DNA of 64,000 nt from Streptomyces sp. ISL-96 (GCF_018614035.1 NZ_JAGGPA010000010.1:1-64000), one strand, 5' to 3'. Shown: positions 41,874 to 50,241, numbered from the stretch's first letter. Program-made: numbers and translations. Notes: generated by a model from the letters alone, not told the origin.

Positions 41874-43046
41874 TCAGTGCCCCTTGGGAAGGCCGAGGAT
41901 GCGCTCGGCGACGATGTTCTGCTGGATCTGGGACGTGCCCGCGGCGATCGTGTACGAGAGCGACGACAGCCGGTCCAGGGTCCAGTCGTGCGACAGGTCA
42001 AGGGAACCGGGGCCGAGCACCCGCGCGGCAGCGTCGTACAGCTCCTGACGGGCGTGCGAGTAGCGCAGCTTGAAGACGGAACCGCCGTTCCCGGGAACGC
42101 TCTTTTCGCTTCCCGTGTGCTGCGCTTCGCTGACGTTCCACTGGGTGAGCCGCCACAGAGCGGTGAATTCGGCGTTCAGGCGCCCCAGGGTGCGGCGCAC
42201 TTCCTGGTCGTCCCAACGGCCGTTCCCGCGAGCGGCCGCGGCGAGTGCCCGGAGCGTACGGCGGCAGGCCACGACCTCGCCGACGAAGGCCGTGCCGCGC
42301 TCGAAGGAAAGGGTGACCATGGTGACGCGCCAGCCGTCGTTCTCGTCCCCCACGCGGTGGGTGACCGGTATGCGTACCTCGTCGAGGAACATCTCCGCGA
42401 ATTCGGCCGTTCCCGTGAGCGTTCGCAACGGCCTCACCGTCACGCCCGGAGCGTTCATCGGCATGGCCAGCCAGGTGATGCCCCGGTGCTTGGGAACGGC
42501 CGCGCTCACCGCCTCGGTGCGTACCAGCAGCTCGCACCAGTCGGCGACCTCCGCGTGCGAGGTCCAGATCTTCGATCCGGTGACGATGTACGTGTCACCG
42601 TCCCGCACCGCACGGGTGTGCAGCGACGCGAGGTCCGAACCGGCGTCCGGTTCGCTGAAGCCCTGGCACCAGACGTCGTCGCCGCGCAGGATCGGCGGCA
42701 GCCAGCGCGCGCGCTGTTCCCGGGTTCCTTCGGCGGCGATGGTGGGTCCCGCGTGCAGCAGGCCGACGAAGTTCGCACCGACGTAGGGCGCCCCGGCCAG
42801 CTCGGTCTCCTCCAGGAAGATCAGGTGCTGCGTGGGGGTGGCGCCGCGCCCGCCCGCGTCGGCGGGCCAGTGCAGCCCCGCGTACCCGGCGTCGTACAGC
42901 CGGCGCTGCCACGCCGTGTCGTACGCGCGCCGCCCCGGCCAGTCCCGTGGGTCGGGCCGGGGCGGCAGGCCGGGCAGCGTGGCCGCCAGCCATTCGCGCA
43001 GGCGCGCCCTGAAGTCCTCTTCCTCCTTGCTGTAGGTGAGGTCCAT
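41874..43046 (-). CDS. Acyl-CoA dehydrogenase (alpha-subunit-like)
   Basis: 390 aa, complete. It has DVWCQGFSEPDAGSDLASL (about 125-143), GSKIWTSHAEVADWCELL and the C-terminal AAGTSQIQQNIVAERILGLP. With the short dehydrogenase encoded just downstream it fits the alpha/beta pairs of steroid acyl-CoA dehydrogenases. The ATG overlaps the stop of the amidohydrolase gene (TGATG at 43044-43048). A perfect palindrome CGTTCCCGGGAACG lies in its coding sequence at 42086-42099. Confidence 0.88.
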   Translation of the reverse strand: MDLTYSKEEEDFRARLREWLAATLPGLPPRPDPRDWPGRRAYDTAWQRRLYDAGYAGLHWPADAGGRGATPTQHLIFLEETELAGAPYVGANFVGLLHAGPTIAAEGTREQRARWLPPILRGDDVWCQGFSEPDAGSDLASLHTRAVRDGDTYIVTGSKIWTSHAEVADWCELLVRTEAVSAAVPKHRGITWLAMPMNAPGVTVRPLRTLTGTAEFAEMFLDEVRIPVTHRVGDENDGWRVTMVTLSFERGTAFVGEVVACRRTLRALAAAARGNGRWDDQEVRRTLGRLNAEFTALWRLTQWNVSEAQHTGSEKSVPGNGGSVFKLRYSHARQELYDAAARVLGPGSLDLSHDWTLDRLSSLSYTIAAGTSQIQQNIVAERILGLPKGH

Positions 43047-43825
43047 CAGCGGGCGCGGGCGGTGGCGGCTGGGACGCGGTCGCGGTCCAGGTCGAGGCCG
43101 AGCATGCGGATGGCGTTGCCGCGCATCAGTTTGTAGACGGTCTCGTCGTCGAGGCCCTTCACGTGATCGAGCGCGACTTCCTTCGTGTGCGGGAACGTCG
43201 AGTCGACGTGCGGATAGTCGGTCTCGAAGGTGGCGTTGTCGCGGCCGACGACGTCCAGGGAGGCGACGCCGTGCTTGTCGCGGAAGAAACAGCAGAACAT
43301 CTGCCGGTAGTAGTACGTCGAAGGGGGCTCGGGGATCAGGTCCCTCACGCCGCCCCACTCCTCCACCATCCAGTCGTTGTACGCGCGCACGCAGGCGAGG
43401 GCGACCTCTTTGTCGTGCGCCTCCGCGAAGGTCTGCCCGCAGAAGCGCGGGAAGGTCGGGAAGCACAGGGAAGCCTCGACGTGGTTGAGGTCCATGTCGG
43501 CGAGCCTCGCCTTGGGGTCCCAGCAGCCTCGCCGCATCTCCGCGCGGGTGATGCCCTCCAGGGTCATGTCGTCGCGGTCGAAGCCGACGGCGGCGATGTT
43601 GCGCTTGTACGGGAACTTGAGGTCCTCGTAGATCCACCAGTCGGTGGGCGGGCCGTCGGGATCCATGGTGATCCGGTACTTGCCCGCCACATAGGCGAGG
43701 TCACCGATTCCGGCGGTCAGCGGCTTGGGGCCGCGCTCGCGGTACTTCGCCGGAAGCCAGGTCTCGAAGAGGTGCGCCGGCTCGATCACATGGTCGTCGA
43801 CGCTGACAATCCGAGGCAGTTCCAT
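43046..43825 (-). CDS. Amidohydrolase-family protein with a large internal deletion
   Basis: 259 aa, against about 380-400 for relatives. The N-terminal part (VSVDDHVIEPAHLFETWLP, then SLCFPTFPRFCGQTF and AYNDWMVEEW) and the C-terminal part (EPPSTYYYRQMFCCFF, FETDYPHVDSTFPHTKEVA) are both typical of amidohydrolase_2 (ACMSD-like) proteins. At Trp157/Gly158 (near 43355) about 125 residues of the barrel core, including expected metal-ligand histidines, are missing without loss of frame. It is probably inactive, or a structural partner, unless the assembly is wrong. It is first in the operon with the two dehydrogenases under operator copy 10. Confidence 0.8.
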   Translation of the reverse strand: MELPRIVSVDDHVIEPAHLFETWLPAKYRERGPKPLTAGIGDLAYVAGKYRITMDPDGPPTDWWIYEDLKFPYKRNIAAVGFDRDDMTLEGITRAEMRRGCWDPKARLADMDLNHVEASLCFPTFPRFCGQTFAEAHDKEVALACVRAYNDWMVEEWGGVRDLIPEPPSTYYYRQMFCCFFRDKHGVASLDVVGRDNATFETDYPHVDSTFPHTKEVALDHVKGLDDETVYKLMRGNAIRMLGLDLDRDRVPAATARAR

Positions 43826-43859
43826 GGGTGTGTCCTCCGGCGCTCGCGATCCCGCATTT

Positions 43860-43874
43860 CTGATGGTCCGTCAG
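43860..43874. promoter_or_regulatory. Operator copy 10 (one mismatch)
   Basis: CTGATGGTCCGTCAG, one mismatch in the first half-site, 35 bp upstream of the amidohydrolase start. It is 78 bp centre to centre from copy 11, which serves the divergent synthetase gene. Confidence 0.68.
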
Positions 43875-43937
43875 ATATCAGGCTAGCCCCGCACCCCTGG
43901 ACCGACAAGGCGCAGCGCCCTACGCTCTCCGGATCAC

Positions 43938-43952
43938 CTGACTGTCCGTCAG
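43938..43952. promoter_or_regulatory. Operator copy 11 (CTGAC-N5-GTCAG)
   Basis: CTGACTGTCCGTCAG, both half-sites perfect, 25 bp before the GTG of the acyl-CoA synthetase gene. Confidence 0.74.
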
Positions 43953-43977
43953 CTACATCAGCTGTGAGGGGACTGCC

Positions 43978-45546
43978 GTGACCGACACCGCGACCGACAC
44001 CGCGCACGCGCTGGGCGCCTCCCGTACGCTCTGGGAGCTCGTCGACCGCCGCGCCGCGCTCACACCGCGGCGGCCCGCGCTGCTCCAGGACGACGGCGTC
44101 GACGGCGTCGGCCGCACACTCACCTTCGGCGAGCTCAGGGACCGCGCCGAGCGCGTCGCGGCGGGGCTGTACGAACTGGGGGTGCACCCCGGAAGCGTGG
44201 TCGCCTGGCAACTGCCGACCAGGATCGAAACGGTGCTCCTGTCCGTGGCCCTGGCCAGGCTCGGCGCCGTACAGTCGCCGGTCATCCCGTTCTACCGGGA
44301 GCGCGAAGTCGGCTTCGTGCTGCGGGAGTCGAAGGCGGACTTCTTCGCCGTACCGGGACAGTGGCGCGGTTTTGACCATACGGAGATGGCGCACCGGCTC
44401 GGCGCGCGTGGCGTTTTCGAGGCGTACGGGAACGTTCCGGAAGCAGACCCGGGAACGCTCCCGGAGCCACCTTCCGACGGCACCACGGTTCGCTGGATCT
44501 ACTGGACCTCAGGGACGACGTCGGACCCCAAGGGCGTCCTGCACACCGACCGTTCGCTGATAGCGGGCGGCTCATGTCTCGCGCACGCTCTGCGGCTGTC
44601 CCAGGACGACGTCGGCTCCATAGCGTTCCCGTACGCGCACATCGGCGGCCCGGACTATCTGGTGATGCTGCTCCTGTACGGCTTTCCCGCCGTCCTCTTC
44701 GAGCACTTCGCGATGCCCGCCGCGCTTGACGGCTACCGCAGGCACGGCGTCACGGTCGCGGGCGGGTCCACCGCCTTCTACTCGATGTTCCTGACCGAGC
44801 AGCGAAAGGACCCGTCCCGCAGAATCGTCCCCACCCTGCGGCTGCTCGCAGGCGGCGGGGCGCCCAAACCGCCGGAGATCTACCACGCCGTCGTACGCGA
44901 GATGGGCTGCCAGTTGACCCACGGCTACGGCATGACCGAGGTACCGATGATCACGATGGGCTCCCCGGACGACACGGCGGACAACCTGGCGACGACGGAG
45001 GGCCGGCCGCCCGCGGGAATGGAGATGCGCATCACCGCCGAGGACGGCACGCCCCTGCCCGCGGGCACCGACGGGGAGGTGCGGCTGCGCGGCGAGGCCG
45101 TGTGCCAGGGCTACCTGGAACCCGCCCACAACACGGCCGCCTTCGACAAGGACGGTTTCCTCATCACCGGTGACGTCGGGCACCTCACCGCGACCGGCCA
45201 TCTGGTGCTCACCGGGCGGCTGAAGGACATCATCATCCGCAAGGGCGAGAACATCTCCGCCAAGGAGGTCGAGGACCTCCTGCACCGGCACCCGGGCGTG
45301 GGAGACGCGGCCGTGGTGGGCCTGCCGGACGCGACGCGCGGAGAGCGGGTGTGCGCCGTCGTGGAACAGCCCCCGGGCGCCGCACCGCTGACCCTGGAGG
45401 AGGTCGCGGCGTATCTGCGGGCGCAAGGGTTGTCCGTACACAAACTGCCCGAGCAGCTTGAAGTCGTGGACGCGTTGCCGCGCAACGAGACGCTGCGCAA
45501 GGTCCTCAAGTACAAGCTGCGTGAACGCTATTCACAGGACCAGTAG
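43978..45546 (+). CDS. AMP-forming acyl-CoA synthetase
   Basis: 522 aa. P-loop IYWTSGTTSDPKG (about 171-183), adenylate motif HGYGMTEVP (about 318-326), hinge region ITGDVG and catalytic Lys in NETLRKVLKYKL near 509. It belongs to the cyclohexanecarboxylate/medium-chain acid group, distinct from the FadD3-like enzyme at 1800. The GTG start has GAGGGGA upstream. It is divergent from the amidohydrolase/dehydrogenase operon and under operator copy 11; no catabolic gene follows, so this marks the right edge of the regulon as seen here. Confidence 0.88.
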   Translation: MTDTATDTAHALGASRTLWELVDRRAALTPRRPALLQDDGVDGVGRTLTFGELRDRAERVAAGLYELGVHPGSVVAWQLPTRIETVLLSVALARLGAVQSPVIPFYREREVGFVLRESKADFFAVPGQWRGFDHTEMAHRLGARGVFEAYGNVPEADPGTLPEPPSDGTTVRWIYWTSGTTSDPKGVLHTDRSLIAGGSCLAHALRLSQDDVGSIAFPYAHIGGPDYLVMLLLYGFPAVLFEHFAMPAALDGYRRHGVTVAGGSTAFYSMFLTEQRKDPSRRIVPTLRLLAGGGAPKPPEIYHAVVREMGCQLTHGYGMTEVPMITMGSPDDTADNLATTEGRPPAGMEMRITAEDGTPLPAGTDGEVRLRGEAVCQGYLEPAHNTAAFDKDGFLITGDVGHLTATGHLVLTGRLKDIIIRKGENISAKEVEDLLHRHPGVGDAAVVGLPDATRGERVCAVVEQPPGAAPLTLEEVAAYLRAQGLSVHKLPEQLEVVDALPRNETLRKVLKYKLRERYSQDQ

Positions 45547-45565
45547 GCCCGTGGGCCCAGTAGGT

Positions 45566-46087
45566 CTACGCTTCCGGTCCGGGCGTCGTGTAGTACGCGG
45601 CGAAGGCGGTCAGGATCTCGTCCTCGCTGATCAGTCCGTCACCGTCCGCGTCGAGCGCCGCCGCGACGGCCTGCGCTCTGTCCCCCGCCACACCCAGCAC
45701 GCGCAGGACCCGCCCCGCGGCCTGGGGAGTTACGCCCGTGCCGTCCGCCTCTGCCGCGACGGCGATCGCCGCGTGCAGGAACGGGCGGGCGATTTCGGCG
45801 AACCGCTGTGGGTTGTCCGCCAGCCGCTTCACCGCGCCAGTGACGAACTCCTGGCGGGTGACCCGCTGGTCACCGTCCACGTCGGCGATGCCGGCCATGC
45901 CCTGCCAGAAGGCCTCGGCCCCCATGTAGAGCGCCTGCCCCTTGTCGCACCGGGCCGTCGTCCCGAACTCGGCCAGCAGGGCCGCCGCGGCGGCACTGAA
46001 GTCCTCGCGGTCGATGTATCCGTTGCCGTCCTGGTCGAAGCTCGCGAAACGGGCTGCTGTCTTGCGCTCGTACTCTGCGCTGTCCAT
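45566..46087 (-). CDS. EF-hand calcium-binding protein (calerythrin-like)
   Basis: 173 aa with clear calcium loops DQDGNGYIDREDF, DVDGDQRVTRQEF and DADGDGLISEDEI, plus a degenerate loop around EADGTGVTPQAAG. This is the four-EF-hand calerythrin/CabA layout typical of actinomycetes. It probably buffers or senses cytosolic Ca2+. The ATG at 46087 is chosen because the EF-hand fold begins at once. No operon partner. Confidence 0.88.
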   Translation of the reverse strand: MDSAEYERKTAARFASFDQDGNGYIDREDFSAAAAALLAEFGTTARCDKGQALYMGAEAFWQGMAGIADVDGDQRVTRQEFVTGAVKRLADNPQRFAEIARPFLHAAIAVAAEADGTGVTPQAAGRVLRVLGVAGDRAQAVAAALDADGDGLISEDEILTAFAAYYTTPGPEA

Positions 46088-46128
46088 AGGGGGGAGCGTA
46101 CGACGTGGGCGGGCCGACCGAAGCATTC

Positions 46129-46503
46129 TCAGGCGGAGAGAGCCTGCGCTTCGTCGTCGGCGGCCGTGGCCACGTCGGGGTAGACCTCGAAGAGGCGGCG
46201 TACGCCGAGGGCGGCGAGCACCCGGTTGACGTGCGAACCGTCGACGGATCCGCGAGCGGGCAGGATCAGCCGCAGATCGCCGCCGCACGAGTGCATCAGG
46301 CGGCGGGCGGCGATCATGACGCCGACCCCGCTGGAGTCACAGAAGAAGACCTCGGACAGGTCGAGCACCACGCGGTGGCGGCCCTTCGCGACGGCGTCGT
46401 GAACGTGCTGGCGGACCGCGGGCGAGGTGACCAGGTCCAGCTCTCCGGAAACGTGCAGTACGGCCCAGGCGTTGTGCTCGGCCTCGATCACCTTCAGCGT
46501 CAC
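46129..46503 (-). CDS. STAS-domain anti-sigma factor antagonist (BldG/RsbV-like)
   Basis: 124 aa from a GTG at 46503. STAS fold with WAVLHVSGELDLVTSPAVRQ and the phosphorylatable segment FCDSSGVGVMIAARR (Ser in DSSG). The start is chosen because AAAGG lies 9 nt before the GTG and the domain begins right after; ATGs at 46548 and 46584 would add unconserved residues. Such proteins release sigma factors by binding an anti-sigma kinase when unphosphorylated. The partner is not adjacent; the ATPase at 39989 is one possibility among many. Confidence 0.82.
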   Translation of the reverse strand: MTLKVIEAEHNAWAVLHVSGELDLVTSPAVRQHVHDAVAKGRHRVVLDLSEVFFCDSSGVGVMIAARRLMHSCGGDLRLILPARGSVDGSHVNRVLAALGVRRLFEVYPDVATAADDEAQALSA

Positions 46504-46741
46504 GCGTCTGGACCTTTCGTTCTGCTGATGCGGAAGTAGTGCTTCCATCTCTGGCGGTTGCCCCGCCGTACTCCCATGAAACACAACGTCTTGGAGGCGC
46601 CCGTGGCCCGATCATTATCATCCCGGGCCGGGGCGCGAACTCACTTACCGTAAAGGGGCATGCGTTGTCAGTGGCTCGCACTACATTCGATGGAAGTGAC
46701 GAGAGGCACACGGTGGGCAGGCGCACAGGGTTGGGGGCCGC

Positions 46742-47329
46742 ATGGCGAAGGACGCACCACCTCGCTGGGACCGCAGGATGCAGCAGCGGCTCGCACGTGG
46801 CGAGGCGGCGGCGCTCGGTGAGCTGTACGACAGGTTCGCCTCGCTGGTGCACAGCCTGGCCCACCGGGTGCTCGACGACGACGCGGCGGCCGACCAGATC
46901 ACGCGCGAGGTGTTCGGCTATGTCTGGGAGAACCCGGACGCGTACGACCCCAGGCAGGGCTCGATGAGGTCCTGGGTGGCCAAGCTCACCCACCGGCAGG
47001 CCGTGCAGCGGCTGCGGCAGACCGAGGCGGCGGCACTGGTGGACGGCGGTGGCGACGGCACCTCGGAGGAGCTGGAGCAGAAGGTCCGCAGGGCGTCGGC
47101 CGCCGCCCGCGCGGATTACATCGTGACGTCGATGCCGGCGCCGCTGCGGGCCGCGCTGGAGCTCGCGTACTTCCAGCGCAGGGACTACCGGCAGACGGCG
47201 GCCGACCTGGGAGTCACCGAGGACGAGGCGCGCAGGCGGCTGCGGCTCGGGCTGCAACTGCTGTCCACGGCGAACCCGCGCTACCAGGACGGGCTCTCGT
47301 CCCCGCCCGGATACGGACAGCACCGGTGA
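46742..47329 (+). CDS. ECF-type RNA polymerase sigma factor
   Basis: 195 aa. Region 2 (ALGELYDRFASLVHSLAHRVL through QITREVFGYVWENPDAYD) and region 4 (MPAPLRAALELAYFQRRDYRQTAADLGV) are recognisable. It is of the SigK/SigL-like group. Its stop overlaps the GTG of the next gene, a zinc-finger anti-sigma protein (GTGA at 47326-47329), the usual sigma/anti-sigma arrangement. Confidence 0.88.
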   Translation: MAKDAPPRWDRRMQQRLARGEAAALGELYDRFASLVHSLAHRVLDDDAAADQITREVFGYVWENPDAYDPRQGSMRSWVAKLTHRQAVQRLRQTEAAALVDGGGDGTSEELEQKVRRASAAARADYIVTSMPAPLRAALELAYFQRRDYRQTAADLGVTEDEARRRLRLGLQLLSTANPRYQDGLSSPPGYGQHR

Positions 47330-48681
47330 GCGGGGGACGCGGGCCGAGCGGACCCATCGGATCGACCGGCCCCGAGGGCAACGGTCCGGACCCGCGCGAC
47401 GGGCCGGAGGAACCGCACGGACCGGAAGGACCGGACGGACCGGACAATCCACACGGCCCGCACGGTGGCGTGCCGCCGGACGGCCGGGCTCCGCGCATAC
47501 CGTCACCGAGAGCGGCGGCGGACGACCGTGAAGTGCTGGAGTCCCCACCCGCACCCGCACCCCCATCGCCGCCTGCCCCGGCCGCCCTTTCCCACGGCGT
47601 GCTCAAGTCGCTGCTGGGCGCCTGGGCCCTGGCCGCGTGCTCGTCCGACGAGACCAAGGCGGTCGAGGACCACCTCACCGAGTGCGCCCCCTGCGCGGAC
47701 GAGGCGCTACGGCTGCGGGACGCGGTCGGCCTGCTCCACGCCGAGCGCAGCCTGGACCTCGACCCGCTGCTGCGCAACCGCGTGCTCGACGGCTGCCTGG
47801 GCCGCAGGCCCGCCCGTATCCCCGTCCCCGGCTGGGCCACGCCGTACGACGCCGAGACAGCGCGCCTGGACGCCCTGCTGCGGGACATCGGCGACTCGGA
47901 ATGGCACGCTCCGGTCCGCCTCAAGTGGTTCACGGGTGAGGAGGCGACGTACCGCAAAACAACCGTCGCCGGCGTCATCGGCCACCTGATGAGCGTCGAC
48001 GGCCTGGTCGCCAAGGCGCTCAGCCTCGACGACCCGCTGGGCCCGGCAGGACCCGTATCGCCTTCGGAGCGCACCGAGTCGTACTGGCGCGGCTCCCACT
48101 TCCCGCCGACCCGCACCGTCCGCGAACCCTGGCGGCAGCAGAGCCACGACCTGATCCGCACGGTGTCCTTCGCGGGCCGCGGCGTGGCCGACCTCTCCGT
48201 GTCGTACGGCGACTTCGCGCTGCCCCTGCGCGACGCGCTTCTGGACCGGGCGTTCGAGTGCTGGGTGCACGCGGGCGACATCGCGGACGCGGTGGACTAT
48301 CCGTACGAGCCGCCGGCCGCCGCGCACCTCAACAGCATGATCGACCTGGCCGCGCGGCTGATCCCGGCAACCCTCGCCGCCCGCCGCAGGGCAGGTCTCG
48401 CGGCCCCGTCCCAGAGCCTGGTGACCGCGGGCTCGCCCGGCCGCTCGCTCCACCTGGAGATCGAGGGGGCGGGCGGCGGCGACTGGTACATCGCGCTGGA
48501 CTCCCCGGCGGCGGTCGGCTCCCCCGCCCACCAGGTGGCCCACGTCGCTCTGGACGGCGTCGAATTCTGCCAGCTGGCATCGGGCCACGTACCGCCCGAG
48601 GAGGCGGCGGCGGGCCAGAACGGCGACCGGGAGGCCATCCGCGACGTACTCTTCGCGGCGGCGTCACTGAGCCGCCTCTAG
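47326..48681 (+). CDS. Zinc-finger anti-sigma factor fused to a mycothiol maleylpyruvate isomerase-like domain
   Basis: 451 aa. Residues 1-50 are collagen-like Gly-Pro-rich repeats (GPSGPIGSTGPEGNGP, then GPEGPDGPDNPHGPHGG). Next comes a zf-HC2 domain with HLTECAPC (H-x3-C-x2-C) at about 112-119, then a large MDMPI/DinB-like domain (about 175-450) with TVAGVIGHLMSVDGLVAK and ECWVHAGDIADAV. The zinc motif would bind and hold the sigma factor encoded just upstream. The role of the DinB-like part is unknown. A transmembrane helix is not evident, so this is a soluble anti-sigma factor. Confidence 0.83.
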   Translation: MSGGRGPSGPIGSTGPEGNGPDPRDGPEEPHGPEGPDGPDNPHGPHGGVPPDGRAPRIPSPRAAADDREVLESPPAPAPPSPPAPAALSHGVLKSLLGAWALAACSSDETKAVEDHLTECAPCADEALRLRDAVGLLHAERSLDLDPLLRNRVLDGCLGRRPARIPVPGWATPYDAETARLDALLRDIGDSEWHAPVRLKWFTGEEATYRKTTVAGVIGHLMSVDGLVAKALSLDDPLGPAGPVSPSERTESYWRGSHFPPTRTVREPWRQQSHDLIRTVSFAGRGVADLSVSYGDFALPLRDALLDRAFECWVHAGDIADAVDYPYEPPAAAHLNSMIDLAARLIPATLAARRRAGLAAPSQSLVTAGSPGRSLHLEIEGAGGGDWYIALDSPAAVGSPAHQVAHVALDGVEFCQLASGHVPPEEAAAGQNGDREAIRDVLFAAASLSRL

Positions 48682-48709
48682 CCGCCGGTAGCCGCCGGAC
48701 AGCCGCGCC

Positions 48710-49600
48710 TTACGCGAAGACCACTGTGCGGCGGCCGTTGAGCAGCACGCGGTGCTCGCTGTGCCACTTCACCGCCCGCGCCAGCGCCTGGCACTCCACG
48801 TCCCGCCCGATCGCCACCAGCTGCTCCGGCGTCACGTCGTGGCCCACCCGCTCGACCTCCTGCTCGATGATCGGCCCCTCGTCGAGGTCGGCCGTCACGT
48901 AGTGCGCCGTCGCCCCGATGAGCTTCACACCGCGCGCGTGCGCCTGGTGGTACGGCTTCGCGCCCTTGAAGCTCGGCAGGAAGGAGTGGTGGATGTTGAT
49001 GATCCGGCCGCTCAGTTGCTTGCAGAGGTCGTCCGAGAGGACCTGCATGTAGCGGGCGAGGACGACCAGCTCGACGTTCTCGGAGCGTACGAGCTCAAGG
49101 AGCTGCGCCTCCGCCTCCGCCTTGTTGTCCCGCGTCACCGGAATGTGGTGGAAGGGAATGTCGTACGAGCCGACCAGCTCGGCGAAGTCCGTGTGGTTCG
49201 AGACGACCGCCGCGATCTCCACCGGCAGGGCGCCGGTCCGCGCCCGGAAGAGCAGGTCGTTCAGGCAGTGCCCGAACTTGCTGACCATCAGCACGACCCG
49301 CATCCGCTGCTCCGGGCGGTGAATCTGCCAGTCCATCCGGAAGGAGTCACCGATCGCGGCGAAGCTCGCGCGCAGCTTCTCCACGGTCACCGGGGCGTCC
49401 GCCGTGAAGTGGACCCGCATGAAGAACAGACCCGTGTCGTGGTCGCCGAACTGCTGGCTGTCCTCGATGTTGCAGCCGGTCATGAAGAGGTAACTCGACA
49501 CGGCGTGCACGATGCCCTTTTTGTCCGGGCAGGAGAGGGTGAGGACGTACTGGTCCGGGGAGGACCGGTCTGACGAAGGGGCGGGGCGCGGGTCACTCAT
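48710..49600 (-). CDS. purU: Formyltetrahydrofolate deformylase
   Basis: 296 aa. An N-terminal ACT domain (TLSCPDKKGIVHAVSSYL) is followed by the formyl-transferase-like catalytic domain with VSNHTDF, LARYMQVLS and IINIHHSFLPSFKGAKPYHQ (Asn/His/Asp catalytic set, the Asp in TADLDEGPII). PurU hydrolyses 10-formyl-THF to formate and THF, balancing one-carbon pools. Its neighbour is a SCO4402-family gene, an order I recall from S. coelicolor (SCO4402-SCO4403). Confidence 0.92.
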   Translation of the reverse strand: MSDPRPAPSSDRSSPDQYVLTLSCPDKKGIVHAVSSYLFMTGCNIEDSQQFGDHDTGLFFMRVHFTADAPVTVEKLRASFAAIGDSFRMDWQIHRPEQRMRVVLMVSKFGHCLNDLLFRARTGALPVEIAAVVSNHTDFAELVGSYDIPFHHIPVTRDNKAEAEAQLLELVRSENVELVVLARYMQVLSDDLCKQLSGRIINIHHSFLPSFKGAKPYHQAHARGVKLIGATAHYVTADLDEGPIIEQEVERVGHDVTPEQLVAIGRDVECQALARAVKWHSEHRVLLNGRRTVVFA

Positions 49601-49629
49601 GCCCCCGAGGATTCCATATCCCGCGGGGG

Positions 49630-50067
49630 TCAGGCCGCTCTGGTCAGAATCCGGATGACCTCGAGCGTGCGCGGCGCCGTGTCCGGGTCCTCGCCGTCGT
49701 TGGCCGCCAGCCGTACGTGCGCCTCGCGGGCCGCCCGTACCGCTTCCGGCCAGGCGTGGTGTTCGAGGTACGCCGATACGGGCGCGTCCGCACCCACCTG
49801 ATGCATGATCTTCAGCACCCGCAGGACGGCGACGTCGACGAGGGACGCCTCCTGGGCGTCCCGGAATATCGTGCCGACGTACTTCTCGGCCGACCAGTTG
49901 TCCAGCCAGGTGTCCTCCACCAGCCGGTACACGGCATCTGTCACGTCTCCGTAGCCCTCGAGACCTGCCAGCCAGCACTCCTGCTGGAAGACGGGGTCGG
50001 AGAGCATGTGCAGCGCCGATCGCACGTTCGTGCGCCAGCGCCACCAGGGCATGTCATTGAGCGGCAT
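49630..50067 (-). CDS. SCO4402-family protein
   Basis: 145 aa from the ATG at 50067, highly conserved in Streptomyces as I recall. It has a Trp-rich start (MPLNDMPWWRWRTNVR), helical body (YGDVTDAVYRLVEDTWLDNW, YVGTIFRDAQEASLVDVAVL) and no signal or membrane segment. No function is known. In-frame ATGs at 50076 and 50124 are alternatives; none has a strong ribosome binding site. Confidence 0.78.
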   Translation of the reverse strand: MPLNDMPWWRWRTNVRSALHMLSDPVFQQECWLAGLEGYGDVTDAVYRLVEDTWLDNWSAEKYVGTIFRDAQEASLVDVAVLRVLKIMHQVGADAPVSAYLEHHAWPEAVRAAREAHVRLAANDGEDPDTAPRTLEVIRILTRAA

Positions 50068-50241
50068 GCCGCCCATGGTGGGGGAGCGACGGCCGCGACG
50101 GGAAGAGTTCACCGAACCTTGCACGGTTGCAGATCGTACGTTCCCTGACAGGACGGGCGTACGGCACCCCGTAATTCACCTCGATGTCACCGCGTGTTGA
50201 GACATGCTCACTCCCCCGTTACCCATGGGGCGGAAGCGTGC

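Noticed and set aside
1800..45546. Assigning the regulon to KstR or KstR2 control
   Set aside because: The palindrome CTGAC-N5-GTCAG does not resemble the KstR or KstR2 operators as I know them, and no KstR-like protein was recognised in the window.
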